Part shown: one piece after another, positions 40,894-48,966 of the stretch
Layout: each line of letters starts with the position of its first letter
How positions within the stretch are numbered: position 1 is the stretch's first letter
Assembly: GCA_025963185.1 (NCBI GenBank)
Contig: JAOPVE010000544.1
Span: 1-48,966 of the forward strand
DNA length: 48,966 nt
Direction: 5' to 3'
Origin: Actinomycetes bacterium
GTDB lineage: Bacteria > Actinomycetota > Actinomycetes > Mycobacteriales > Cryptosporangiaceae
Translations under genes and position numbers: made by a program
Notes under the pieces: model-generated
What the model saw: the letters and a program-made list of their open reading frames with translations, nothing else
Told to the model about the DNA's origin: nothing
The model's database searches: none

Positions 40894-41847
40894 TCACCGG
40901 GCGGCTGGTGCCACTGGGCGGGTGATTGTCACCGCGTGGAGGGGGGCGGGCAGCTTTTCCGTGGAGGTGAGCAGGTAGCGGCCGTCGATCGAGTAGGTGA
41001 TCGACTCGCCCTGGCGGGTCGGGGCGAGGGGGATCGTGCGCGGCGGACCGGCGAGCATCGCGGCCACGATGTTCCCGTCCGGGGCGTCCCACTCGTAGGC
41101 GTCGCTGTAGGTGCGGATCACCACGTGCTGCCCACCCGCAGCCACGGCACCCCCGGTGACCAGCACGGACGCCCTGCTGGACGGCCTCATGGCGCGCAGG
41201 TCGAGGGATCCGGCGAATCGCAGTTGAAGGCGTGGCATCCCGGCGAGCAACGGGACCGTGTAGATGGCGCTGTGGCCGTCGCGCTGCTTGGTGACGATCA
41301 CCGCGTCGCCGAGCTGGGAGATCATCAGCGCCTCGGCGTCGTGCGGCCCGTCGGGGTAGTCGAGCTGGACCGTCGAGACCGTGCCGTCGGGGGTGCGCTT
41401 GTCGAGCAGGACCGACGGGCGCCGGTAGACGTTGCCGCCGATATCGCCGACCCACAGGGTGCCGTCGGGGCTGCGGCCGAGATCCTCAGTGTCGTAGACG
41501 CGGAGACCCAGGTCGATCACCTTGCGGACCTGACAGTTCCAGTCGAGGCCGAAGATCGCGGCCGGCGCCTTGTCGTTGAGGACGTACAACCCGTCGGCCG
41601 AGGTCACCATGCCGCTGATCTCGCGCAGCCGAGGATCCGTCACCGAGCACCGCAGTCCCGGCGCGCTGTACGTCACCGCGCCAGGGACGGCCACCGCGGC
41701 CCGCGGCCCCACCCCGAGTATCGGCAGGGCCACGGCCGCGAGCGCGAGGGCGATCCGCCGGACCGGACGGCCGCTGCCCGGCCGCACGGGGGCGGGGCGG
41801 GTCGTCTCGGGTCTCGTGCTGGTCGGACGGGTGGCAGCGGGACTCAC
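40894..41847 (-). CDS. Secreted propeller-like protein
   Basis: 317 aa from a GTG overlapping the PBP stop (GTGA). After a Thr/Pro/Arg-rich 30-residue cytoplasmic start, a signal or anchor helix (IALALAAVALPILGVG) precedes repeated beta blades with sequences such as SGMVTSADGLYVLNDK, YDTEDLGRSPDGTLWVGDIGG, VQLDYPDGPHDAEALMI and EWDAPDGNIVAA. These are typical of secreted SMP-30/esterase-like beta-propellers. Coupling to a class A PBP suggests a role in the envelope, but no catalytic site is recognised. Confidence 0.75.
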   Translation of the reverse strand: MSPAATRPTSTRPETTRPAPVRPGSGRPVRRIALALAAVALPILGVGPRAAVAVPGAVTYSAPGLRCSVTDPRLREISGMVTSADGLYVLNDKAPAAIFGLDWNCQVRKVIDLGLRVYDTEDLGRSPDGTLWVGDIGGNVYRRPSVLLDKRTPDGTVSTVQLDYPDGPHDAEALMISQLGDAVIVTKQRDGHSAIYTVPLLAGMPRLQLRFAGSLDLRAMRPSSRASVLVTGGAVAAGGQHVVIRTYSDAYEWDAPDGNIVAAMLAGPPRTIPLAPTRQGESITYSIDGRYLLTSTEKLPAPLHAVTITRPVAPAAR

Positions 41848-44195
41848 CGCGTGAACCTGACGGCGGTGGCGTGTGGCGTGCCCGGTATGGCCCCCGGAGG
41901 CGGCGAGGCGGGCGGCTTCGGGATCGGCTTGGGCTTGGGCTTGGTCGGCCTCGGCGAGGGTGCGGGCGACGGCAGGCTCGCCGATCCCTGGTTGCGGTGC
42001 CGCCGGGTCGTGGATCCGGACCGGCCGTTGCCGTAGGACGTCGAGTTGTCGAAGGAGTTGGCGCTGCTGTCGTTGCCGTACGCGCGGGCCCGGGTCGGCG
42101 GCACGAACTTGATGTCGGGCGTGTACGGCAGCGATCCGACCATGGCCTTCTTGAACACCTCGATCGGGACCCGCGAGTTCGGCACGGACGAGGTGTTGGG
42201 CGCGTCCGGATCCACGTAGAACGCGGCCCCGGCCAGGCTCGGGGTGAACCCGACGAACCAGGCCGCCCGGTTCGCGTCCGTGGTGCCGGTCTTGCCGCTG
42301 ATCGTGCGGTCGATGGTGCGGCCCACGCTCGCCGCGGTCGCGCCGTTGCCCGCCGTGCACTTGCCGGCGGCGTGGTCGCCGACCGGGCAGTGCGCCGCGT
42401 CCGCCGCCGCGTCGGCCACGTCCTGCGGGATCACCTGCCGGCAGTGCGGGTTCCCGGCCGCGAGGACATGGTTGTTCCGGTCGAGGATCCGCTGCACGGG
42501 TGTCGGATCGCACTTCTTGCCGCGCGCCGCCACGGTCGCGTACGCGTTCGCCATGTCCAGCGGGGGCACCAGCGCGGTGCCGAGGGTGAACGATCCCCAC
42601 TCGCCGTTCGGGTTCTCCTGAACGGCGTCGCGGTTCTGCTGGTCCTTGTACGAGCGGAACACGATCCCCAGGTCCTCCGCGGCCTTGACCGCGGCCTTCA
42701 CGGTGGCCTTCTGTTCGAGCTGGATGAAGTACGTGTTCACGGACTCGCCGAAGCCCGACCACATCGTGTGCCGCCCGGTCATCCCCGGACTCGCGTTGTG
42801 CGGGCAGTAGCGGTCGCCGCAGCTCGCCTGACCGGTGCTGTAGTAGATCGAGCGGTACTGCTGTGGCGCGTAGAAGCTGGTCGACAGCGGCATGCCCAAG
42901 TGCAGTGCGGCGACCATGGTGAACATCTTGAACGTCGATCCGGCCTGGTAGCCGGGGGACACCGTCGAGCCCGTGAGCAGCGGATTCACCGTGTTCGGGT
43001 AGTCCAGGCCGCCGGGATTCGGGGTGAGGCTGTAGGTCCGGGTGATCGCCATGGCCCGTACCCGCCCGGTGCCGGGCTCGATGAGGACGGCCCCGGTGGC
43101 GTACCGGCTCTCGCGGCTGACCTCGTCGTCGGCGCCCTTCTGCGCGGCGGACTGCATCCGGCCGTCGAGCGCCGCGGTGATCCGGTAACCGCCCCGGCGC
43201 AGGTTGTCCATCCGCTTCGACGGGGTCGCGCCGAACGCCGGGTTCGAGCGCCACCAGTCCACGAACCAGCCGCAGTAGAAGCCGTAGGCGGGATTGCCGT
43301 TCACGCAGGATCCGGCGGGGCGGGAGGGCCTGAGCCCGAGCTTGGCCTTCTTGGCCTTGTCCGCGTCGCCCTGCGCGAGGAAATGCAGGTCCACCATGCG
43401 CTGGAGGATGTAATTGCGCCGGTCAAGTGCCGCGGTGCCGCTCTTGCCGATCGGGTTGTACGCGGTGGGGCTCTTCACCATCCCGGCGAGCATCGCGGCT
43501 TCGGGAAGGGTGAGCTTCTGCGGACCGTGCGAGAAGTACACCTGCGAGGCCGCGCCGATCCCGTATCCGTTGTTGCCGAAGAATGCGATGTCGAGATAGC
43601 GCTGCAGGATCTGGTCCTTGCTGAGCTGCTTTTCCAGCGCCATCGCATACCGGATCTCGCGGAGCTTGCGCGCGGCCGTGCGCTCGGTCGCGAGGCGCTC
43701 CTCCTCCTTGGTCTTCGCCGTCGCCACAAGCACGTTGCGGACGTACTGCTGGGTCAGCGTCGACGCGCCCTGGGTCACCCCGCCGGCGCCCTGGTTCGCG
43801 ACGAACGCCCGCACCACGCCCTGCGGATCCACGCCCGCGTGCTGGTAGAACCGCGCGTCCTCGGCGGCGATCATCGCGTGCCGCATGACCAGCGGGACCG
43901 CGCTGAGCGGCGTCGGCACCCGGTTCTGGTCGAAGAACGTCGTGATCAGCGCGCCGTTGGACGCGTAGAGGTAGGACGTCTGCGGAAGCTGCGGAGTCTG
44001 CAACTGACTGGGCAGGTGCTCGAACGAGTCGGACGCGGACTTCGCGCTCATTCCCGCGAACCCGACAGCGGGAAAGAAAGCCGCGGCGACCATGATCCCG
44101 CCGAGCGCCCCGCACGCGATCAGCGCGAGGAAATTCGACAGCACGCGAGTGCCGCGAGACCGCCGTGCGCGGACTCGTGCGTTAGTACGCCCCAT
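41844..44195 (-). CDS. Class A penicillin-binding protein (transglycosylase/transpeptidase)
   Basis: 783 aa. Short basic cytoplasmic start, one helix (about residues 20-45), GT51 domain with catalytic Glu in AAEDARFYQH (about 110) and GASTLTQQYVRN, then a transpeptidase domain with GSTFKMFT (SxxK, about 421), ESVN (SxN, about 486) and SGKTGTT (about 635). The C-terminus is a long Ser/Asn then Pro/Lys-rich extension (PKPKPIPKPPASPPPG). It polymerises and cross-links peptidoglycan. The family landmarks are complete, so it should be active. The propeller-like gene is coupled at its 3' end. Confidence 0.95.
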   Translation of the reverse strand: MGRTNARVRARRSRGTRVLSNFLALIACGALGGIMVAAAFFPAVGFAGMSAKSASDSFEHLPSQLQTPQLPQTSYLYASNGALITTFFDQNRVPTPLSAVPLVMRHAMIAAEDARFYQHAGVDPQGVVRAFVANQGAGGVTQGASTLTQQYVRNVLVATAKTKEEERLATERTAARKLREIRYAMALEKQLSKDQILQRYLDIAFFGNNGYGIGAASQVYFSHGPQKLTLPEAAMLAGMVKSPTAYNPIGKSGTAALDRRNYILQRMVDLHFLAQGDADKAKKAKLGLRPSRPAGSCVNGNPAYGFYCGWFVDWWRSNPAFGATPSKRMDNLRRGGYRITAALDGRMQSAAQKGADDEVSRESRYATGAVLIEPGTGRVRAMAITRTYSLTPNPGGLDYPNTVNPLLTGSTVSPGYQAGSTFKMFTMVAALHLGMPLSTSFYAPQQYRSIYYSTGQASCGDRYCPHNASPGMTGRHTMWSGFGESVNTYFIQLEQKATVKAAVKAAEDLGIVFRSYKDQQNRDAVQENPNGEWGSFTLGTALVPPLDMANAYATVAARGKKCDPTPVQRILDRNNHVLAAGNPHCRQVIPQDVADAAADAAHCPVGDHAAGKCTAGNGATAASVGRTIDRTISGKTGTTDANRAAWFVGFTPSLAGAAFYVDPDAPNTSSVPNSRVPIEVFKKAMVGSLPYTPDIKFVPPTRARAYGNDSSANSFDNSTSYGNGRSGSTTRRHRNQGSASLPSPAPSPRPTKPKPKPIPKPPASPPPGAIPGTPHATAVRFTR

Positions 44196-44665
44196 GACGC
44201 CCCCCGTCGTGCGGCTGCGGTGTGGGCGACCTCAAGTATGTGCCGCAAACCGCATCAATTTCGCCGTCTGTTTCGCATCTTCACCAGCACGTGACCTGAC
44301 CTGGAATCGGGTCTTCGGGCCACCCCCAGTGGATGCAAGGCGCCCCATCCGTTCGCTTCCACACAACGATCCCCGGAAAAAGCATTCTTTCTCATTGGAT
44401 CGGGAGAATTCCGGCGCGCCGCGCCGGACCCGCCGGAGCGTGCTGGAGCCGCCGCGCCGATGACCCGCTCCCGAGCCGGGAGGTCACGCGGCCGACACGC
44501 CACGCGCCGGCGCGCGCACCAGCGCCACGCCGGGGGACGCCCCTCGTTGAGCCGGTCAGACCGGCACGGGGCGGACAGAAACGGCGCAAACCACCCAATC
44601 TTGGGGGCTTCAGGACTCAGAGCGGCAGTGACACGCCGCCGCCAGGCTCGTTGAAGGGAAACACA
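44196..44665. other. 470-bp divergent intergenic region
   Basis: Between the PBP and the DUF11 gene. A less GC-rich patch (44368-44400, GGAAAAAGCATTCTTTCTCA) may hold a promoter. GCCGGTC-A-GACCGGC at 44551-44565 is a perfect 15-nt hairpin resembling the inner dyad of family A. The downstream leader is about 100 bp; I looked for a c-di-AMP riboswitch and did not find its conserved core. Confidence 0.4.
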
Positions 44666-47446
44666 GTGGGGGTTGGAACCGGGCGGCCTCGCCGAGCCGC
44701 CGGAATCTCGCGGATCGCCGGGGGCTTCATCGCCACCGGGTCGATCGCGCTGGCGGGGGTGGCGCTGACCGGCGTCGCCCATGCCGACGAACGCATGACC
44801 GTCCGGCTCGATCCGCTGACCTCGAACGTCAGCTCCGGGGACCGGCTCGGCTACACCGCCTTCCTGCAGTGCTCGATCTCGCCGCGCTGCCAGCACGTCA
44901 CGGTCACGTTCAGGCCGCCCGCGGGTGCGGCCGGACCGGGCGCGGTGTCCCAGCCGCTGCCCGTCGACGTCGAGAGCGCCGTCGCCAAGGCGGACAAGAG
45001 CCTGGTCGTGACCTACGGCCAGATCGTCGCGGGGCACAGCAGCCAGCTCTCCGTGAGCTGGCCGAGCGCCAACTACTACACCGCGCCCGGCCCGCAGACC
45101 GCGTCGATGAGCGCCGCCGTGGCCAACGGCAAGGGCGCCCCGAGCACCGACACGGCGACCGTCGACGTGGCCGCGGATCCGAACCCCGTGCTCACCAAGA
45201 CCGGCCCGGCCAGCGCCCGGACCGGCGACGAGGTCACCTACTCGATCCAGGCGACCAACAACCCGGGCAACCCCAGGCGCCCGCGCGGCGCCCTCGCGCT
45301 CGAGGACGCCACCGTCACCGACGCCCTGCCCGACGGCACCCAGTTCCTCTCGGCCACCCCGGCCGGGTACGTCTACAACCCGCTCGCCCGGACCGTCACC
45401 TGGGGCCCGATCGACACCGACGGACTACTGAGCGGTAATCAGTTCGGCCAGGTCACAAGATTCCCGTACGCGAAGCGGTTCCAGGTCAAGGTGCGGATCA
45501 CCGAGCCTTCGCAGGGCACCGCGCTGACCAACCACGTGCGGCTGACCGCGAACCCGTACGGGCCGGACAACACCCCGATCCACCGGGACGCCGAGGCCAC
45601 CACCACGGTCGGCGCCGGGCAGCTCGGCGGGCGGTTCACCAAGTACGCCAGCATCGGCAAGGCGATCGACGGCCAGCGCGTCTCGTTCACCCTCCAGACG
45701 GCGAACAACGGCTCGGCCGGCGCCACATCGACCGCCACCGACACGATCCCGGACGGCTTCGACCCGTCGGACGTGACGATCTACCAGCCCGGATCCACCG
45801 GAATCTGGACCGGCCCCGGCAAGATCACGGTCGATTACTCCGACGGCACGTCCTCCGAGCTGGCCTGGAAAGCGCAGGCACTGCGGATCGCCAAGGTCGG
45901 CGCCGAGGTGAAGAAGGTCACCGCCGAGGTCGACGGCATCGGGCCGGGCGTGCAGGTCCGGGTCCAGCTCACCGGCCGGATCGACGCGCGCGAGCTCTCG
46001 GATCGCCAGGGAGCGGTCGAGAACTGCGCGAGCTTCGTGCTCGACGGCCACGGACCGGCGATCCAGGGCGACAAGTGCGCCACGATCACCGTCGTGCCGG
46101 ACCTCGTCGTCGCCGAGATCGCCAAGTTCGCCGACCAGAACCCCGTCGGACCCGGCGGCACCATCGGCTGGAGCCTGCTCGTCCACAACGATCCGGCGGG
46201 CGACCAGTCCTCGCCGCTGCGCCCCAAGATCGTGGACCTGCTGCCCCACGAGCTCAGCTACCTCCCCGGATCCTTCGCCCTGGCCCAGGACCAGCCCTCG
46301 GCCTGCCCGGACGCCACCCAGTTCGACATCACCACGGTGGCGGACTCCAGCCGCGGCCGGACCGCCCTGCGCGCCTACGCCAAGGACGGCGTGGAGATCC
46401 CCGCCGGTGACACCACCTGCGAGTACCGGTTCATGACGGCGGTCAGCCTCGACGCCGTCTCCGGCAGCTACACCGGCGACCCGCAGTCCGCGGACTACCG
46501 GGGCAACCTCGCCGCGCTCTACGACACCGACAAGCCGATGCTCTCCGACGTCACGGACAGCGTCGACTTCGACGCCGACCAGGACACCGCCGAGCCGGTG
46601 GCCGTCGCCGCCGAGGACTTCACGATCGTCCAGTCGTCGGCCCTGTTCGTCAGCAAGGAGGTCAAGGGCGACCAGGACGCGCTGTTCCTGCCCGCCACCG
46701 ACGGTCCCCCGCTCGGCACCTCCACCGTCGGCGGCACCGTCAGCTACCGGGTCAAGGTCGGCAACCTCAGCGAGAAGCAGCTCACCAACGTCGTCGCCTA
46801 CGACATCCTGCCCGCGCCCGACACCAAGGGCCTGACCAGCGGCCGGTACTCCGATCCGGCGGTCAGCGAGTGGCGGCCGACGCTCACCGGGCCGATCCCC
46901 GCGCCGTCCGGGCCGGTCACGGTCACCTACTCGGAGAAGGCCGACCCGTGCCGCCCCGAGCTGGACAACACCACCGGCCACAGCGCCCCGTTCTACTGCG
47001 CCGGGAACCCGGACCCGTCCTTCAAGCCCGCCGGATCCGTGACCGACTGGTCCGCGATCCGCTCGGTGCGGTTCGACTTCGGGTCCCGGATCTTCGCGTC
47101 CAAGGAGGTCGAGACCTTCACCTGGACCATGAAGGTGCCCAGCGCCAAGGCCGGCGGTGCCGCCTTCACGGGTGGCGAGCAAACCTGGAACAAGGTGGCC
47201 GCCCAGGGTGACCGCCGCGAATCCGACGGATCCGTCACCCCGCTGCTCGCCACCGAGCCCACCTGGGTGATCGACCAGGTCATGCCCAGCGCCTCCGGCG
47301 GATCGGTGCTGCCGCCGCCCGCTCCGGGTGCGCCCGCGCTGCCGGTGACGTCCGGGGCGCTCAAACTCGGGGTCCTCGGGGCGGGGGCCGCGGTCCTGCT
47401 CGCCGGGATCGCCCTCGTCGTCGTCGGACGGCGACGCCGGGTATAG
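44666..47446 (+). CDS. DUF11-type cell-surface protein with sortase-like C-terminus
   Basis: 926 aa from a GTG with AAGGGA 6 nt upstream (the frame is open further but without codon support). Signal peptide (IAGGFIATGSIALAGVALTGVAHA), then about four DUF11/isopeptide-like beta domains. Their hallmarks are DPNPVLTKTGPASARTGDEV, VTDALPDGTQFLS, TDTIPDGFDP, DLLPHELSYLPGSF and VSKEVKGDQDA ... AYDILPAPD. The end is LPVTSG, a hydrophobic helix and RRRRV, the layout of a sortase substrate, but the motif is LPVTSG, not LPxTG. A strong hairpin follows. Probably a structural or adhesive surface protein. Confidence 0.88.
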   Translation: MGVGTGRPRRAAGISRIAGGFIATGSIALAGVALTGVAHADERMTVRLDPLTSNVSSGDRLGYTAFLQCSISPRCQHVTVTFRPPAGAAGPGAVSQPLPVDVESAVAKADKSLVVTYGQIVAGHSSQLSVSWPSANYYTAPGPQTASMSAAVANGKGAPSTDTATVDVAADPNPVLTKTGPASARTGDEVTYSIQATNNPGNPRRPRGALALEDATVTDALPDGTQFLSATPAGYVYNPLARTVTWGPIDTDGLLSGNQFGQVTRFPYAKRFQVKVRITEPSQGTALTNHVRLTANPYGPDNTPIHRDAEATTTVGAGQLGGRFTKYASIGKAIDGQRVSFTLQTANNGSAGATSTATDTIPDGFDPSDVTIYQPGSTGIWTGPGKITVDYSDGTSSELAWKAQALRIAKVGAEVKKVTAEVDGIGPGVQVRVQLTGRIDARELSDRQGAVENCASFVLDGHGPAIQGDKCATITVVPDLVVAEIAKFADQNPVGPGGTIGWSLLVHNDPAGDQSSPLRPKIVDLLPHELSYLPGSFALAQDQPSACPDATQFDITTVADSSRGRTALRAYAKDGVEIPAGDTTCEYRFMTAVSLDAVSGSYTGDPQSADYRGNLAALYDTDKPMLSDVTDSVDFDADQDTAEPVAVAAEDFTIVQSSALFVSKEVKGDQDALFLPATDGPPLGTSTVGGTVSYRVKVGNLSEKQLTNVVAYDILPAPDTKGLTSGRYSDPAVSEWRPTLTGPIPAPSGPVTVTYSEKADPCRPELDNTTGHSAPFYCAGNPDPSFKPAGSVTDWSAIRSVRFDFGSRIFASKEVETFTWTMKVPSAKAGGAAFTGGEQTWNKVAAQGDRRESDGSVTPLLATEPTWVIDQVMPSASGGSVLPPPAPGAPALPVTSGALKLGVLGAGAAVLLAGIALVVVGRRRRV

Positions 47447-47467
47447 GTAACGTGCGGTAGTTCTGTC

Positions 47468-47503
47468 ACTGAGGCCCGGCCATCCTTTCGGCCGGGCCTC
47501 AGT
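47468..47503 (+). terminator. 14-bp hairpin terminator
   Basis: ACTGAGGCCCGGCC and complement with an 8-nt loop ATCCTTTC, 22 bp after the DUF11-gene stop. Confidence 0.85.
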
Positions 47504-47607
47504 GCCGTCCGGACAGTGCCGTTGTGGCCGATCAGACGACTGCTGAACAGCGGAAATGCCCCTTACCGTGACACTGCTGCCCTTCCTACCCCACGGGATC
47601 GAGCGTC

Positions 47608-48504
47608 ATGGTGTTCAGGATCCGCCCACTCTCGGTCACCCTTGTGCTCTCGTGCGGACTGATGCTCTCGGCCTCCCCGGCGCACTCCTCGGAACGGACC
47701 GCTACGGCACCTTCCGTGGCCGCCGCCGCCACACCGCACGCTTTGGCCGTGGTGCCGCCGCCCCGTGCCGCCGCACCTCGGGTCGTGCCGCCACGGGCCG
47801 TGCCGCCTCGTGCGGTGGCTCCGCGGGTGCTGCCGCCCCGATCCGCTGCCGCTTCTCTGGGGTTGTCCACCGCTCGCCGGGGCGCTGTGGTCTCCGCCGC
47901 GCCCACGGCCGCGAACCCGGCGCTGCGCGTGCGGCGGACCACCGGCACCGCCGCCGTCGCCCTCACCTTCGACGACGGACCCGACCCGCGCTGGACCCCA
48001 CAGGTGCTCGGCCTGCTGCGCAAGTACCAGATCAAGGCCACGTTCTGCCTCATCGGAGGCCAGGCGCGGGCCCACCCGGCGCTCGTGAAGCAGATCGTCC
48101 GCGAGGGCCACAGCCTCTGCAACCACACGATGCGCCACGACGAGCACCTCAAGAACAAGAGCGCCCAGCGGATCGCCGCCGACCTCGCCCAGACCAGCGC
48201 CCTCATCAAGTCCGCGAGCGGCGGGATCGCGCCACGGTTCTTCCGCGCTCCCGGCGGCAACTGGTCCACCCGGATCACCGCGGTCGCCGCCAGCCAGCAC
48301 ATGCAGTCGCTCGGCTGGGCCGTGGATCCCCAGGACTGGCGCCGCCCACCCGCCGCCCGGATCATCACCACGGTCGAGCGAACCACCCGCGCCGGATCCG
48401 TCGTCCTGATGCACGACGCCGGCGGCAACCGCGCCCAGACCGTCGCCGCACTGCGCACCCTGCTGCCCTACCTCAAGGCGCACTATCGCCTGGTAGCGCT
48501 CTGA
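47608..48504 (+). CDS. Secreted polysaccharide deacetylase (CE4)
   Basis: 298 aa. Signal peptide (PLSVTLVLSCGLMLSASPAHS), a Pro/Arg/Ala-rich spacer (PPRAAAPRVVPPRAVPPR) of about 60 residues, then a NodB domain: motif 1 TFDDGPDP, motif 2 NHTMRHDEHL, motif 3 RAPGGNWS, motif 4 WAVDPQDW and motif 5 LMHDAG. The metal triad Asp-His-His and the catalytic Asp are all present. It would remove acetyl groups from peptidoglycan or another amino-sugar polymer outside the cell. ATG at 47608; GTG at 47611 is also possible. The spacer suggests reach into the wall. Confidence 0.94.
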   Translation: MVFRIRPLSVTLVLSCGLMLSASPAHSSERTATAPSVAAAATPHALAVVPPPRAAAPRVVPPRAVPPRAVAPRVLPPRSAAASLGLSTARRGAVVSAAPTAANPALRVRRTTGTAAVALTFDDGPDPRWTPQVLGLLRKYQIKATFCLIGGQARAHPALVKQIVREGHSLCNHTMRHDEHLKNKSAQRIAADLAQTSALIKSASGGIAPRFFRAPGGNWSTRITAVAASQHMQSLGWAVDPQDWRRPPAARIITTVERTTRAGSVVLMHDAGGNRAQTVAALRTLLPYLKAHYRLVAL

Positions 48505-48535
48505 CCTGGGGATCCGGGATGTCCCGACAGCCGCT

Positions 48536-48565
48536 TTGGTAACTCGGGTGCGCGTCACGTATGCT
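48536..48565 (+). promoter_or_regulatory. Probable housekeeping promoter of the tRNA cluster
   Basis: TTGGTA and TATGCT separated by 18 bp, ending 79 bp before the first tRNA. Matches the -35/-10 layout of the primary sigma factor. Confidence 0.5.
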
Positions 48566-48644
48566 GTCCAAGCTCCCAACGCGAAGGCGAGGCGGGTGCG
48601 CCGCCAGAACCGAGCATGTGCAAGCATGTACGAGTTCGGGTAGC

Positions 48645-48717
48645 GCCCTCATCGTCTAGCGGCCCAGGACGCCGCCCTTTCAAGGCGGTAGCACGGGTTC
48701 GAATCCCGTTGGGGGCA
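48645..48717 (+). tRNA. tRNA-Glu (anticodon TTC)
   Basis: Full cloverleaf: acceptor GCCCTCA/TGGGGGC, anticodon stem CCGCC/GGCGG with loop CTTTCAA, T arm with GGTTCGAATCC. Discriminator A; CCA not encoded. Confidence 0.95.
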
Positions 48718-48738
48718 CGACCGGGTCTCACCGGACCA

Positions 48739-48813
48739 GGTCCCGTGGAGCAGCACGGAGTGCTCGCCGCCCTGTCAAGGCGGAGGTCGCGGGTTCAAAT
48801 CCCGTCGGGACCG
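48739..48813 (+). tRNA. tRNA-Asp (anticodon GTC)
   Basis: Acceptor GGTCCCG/CGGGACC, anticodon stem CCGCC/GGCGG with loop CTGTCAA, T arm GCGGGTTCAAATCCCGT. Discriminator G as expected for Asp; CCA not encoded. 21 bp after tRNA-Glu. Confidence 0.95.
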
Positions 48814-48818
48814 CTCAA

Positions 48819-48846
48819 CCCCCTTTCCTGATCACTGGGAAGGGGG
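48819..48846 (+). other. Spacer hairpin between tRNA-Asp and tRNA-Phe
   Basis: CCCCCTTTCC and GGGAAGGGGG pair with one mismatch around TGATCACT. Possibly a processing signal or partial terminator within the tRNA transcript. Confidence 0.55.
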
Positions 48847-48849
48847 CTG

Positions 48850-48923
48850 GGGCAGGTAGCTCAGTTGGTACGAGCGTCCGCCTGAAAAGCGGAAGGTCGG
48901 CGGTTCGACCCCGCCCCTGCCCA
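48850..48923 (+). tRNA. tRNA-Phe (anticodon GAA)
   Basis: Acceptor GGGCAGG/CCTGCCC, D arm TAGCTCAGTTGGTACGAGC, anticodon stem TCCGC/GCGGA with loop CTGAAAA, T arm GGCGGTTCGACCCCGCC. Discriminator A; CCA not encoded. Confidence 0.95.
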
Positions 48924-48928
48924 CCTCC

Positions 48929-48955
48929 GATGACCAGGCCAATCGCCTGGTCATC
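48929..48955 (+). terminator. Hairpin terminator of the tRNA cluster
   Basis: GATGACCAGGC and complement, 11 bp, loop CAATC, beginning 5 bp after tRNA-Phe. Confidence 0.8.
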
Positions 48956-48966
48956 ACTGGTTTCCG

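Noticed and set aside
44196-44665. c-di-AMP (ydaO-type) riboswitch upstream of the DUF11 surface gene
   Set aside because: A GGGGGAC segment tempted me, but the conserved core around it is missing.
48644-48831. Protein-coding frame over the tRNAs
   Set aside because: The 71-codon frame is built from tRNA-Glu and tRNA-Asp sequence.
1-48966. CRISPR array, prophage or insertion sequence
   Set aside because: No regularly spaced direct repeats, no transposase or integrase motifs; the palindromes are dispersed and non-coding.

Overview
The window is very GC-rich. It shows GTG and TTG starts, short ATGA/GTGA gene overlaps and long antisense open frames, and it carries MprAB-like two-component systems, a SARP regulator, a CopC-CopD fusion, W-repeat subtilase and a tRNA-Glu/Asp/Phe cluster without encoded CCA. 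Together these point to an actinomycete chromosome. A Pseudonocardiaceae-like genus is my guess from gene style only, not a demonstrated assignment. No integrase, transposase, CRISPR array or phage gene is visible.

Layout. 1-3.55 kb: the 5' part of a large STAND/NACHT-type NTPase, preceded by a 16-codon minigene and a small two-helix membrane protein, all chained by ATGA overlaps. 3.6-8.7 kb: two paralogous OmpR-type response regulator/histidine kinase pairs, with a small degenerate receiver-like gene between them. 8.9-13.6 kb: small orphan genes, a glyoxalase remnant, a divergent hydrolase/MarR pair and a hybrid kinase with two receivers. 13.8-15.7 kb: two hypotheticals and a DUF72 gene. 15.7-21.2 kb (minus strand): ccmA-ccmB-ccmC-ccmD heme exporter genes run into a FixH/YtkA-like protein, a CopC-CopD fusion and a YcnI-like protein. 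21.3-31.9 kb (minus strand): a giant (about 1,944 aa) multicopper oxidase with a membrane N-terminus, its small membrane neighbour, and an operon of SARP/AAA regulator, NarL-type kinase and regulator. 32-48.5 kb: SDR, GGDEF-EAL protein, subtilase, TPM-domain protein, secreted propeller-like protein, class A PBP, DUF11 surface protein and polysaccharide deacetylase. 48.6-48.9 kb: tRNA-Glu, tRNA-Asp and tRNA-Phe.

How it may work together. The 15.7-32 kb block reads as a copper/heme redox island under layered regulation. I found 11-bp-phased NNCAG repeats upstream of the first response regulator, the receiver-like gene, the SARP operon and the oxidase operon, which suggests the first two-component system feeds this island.

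Two genome-scale signals stand out. One is a family of intergenic nested palindromes (core CGAAGTGCGGTAAC ... GTTACCGCACTTCG), with seven two-armed copies and one half copy. The other is a strong excess of the palindrome GGATCC (about 106 by hand count).
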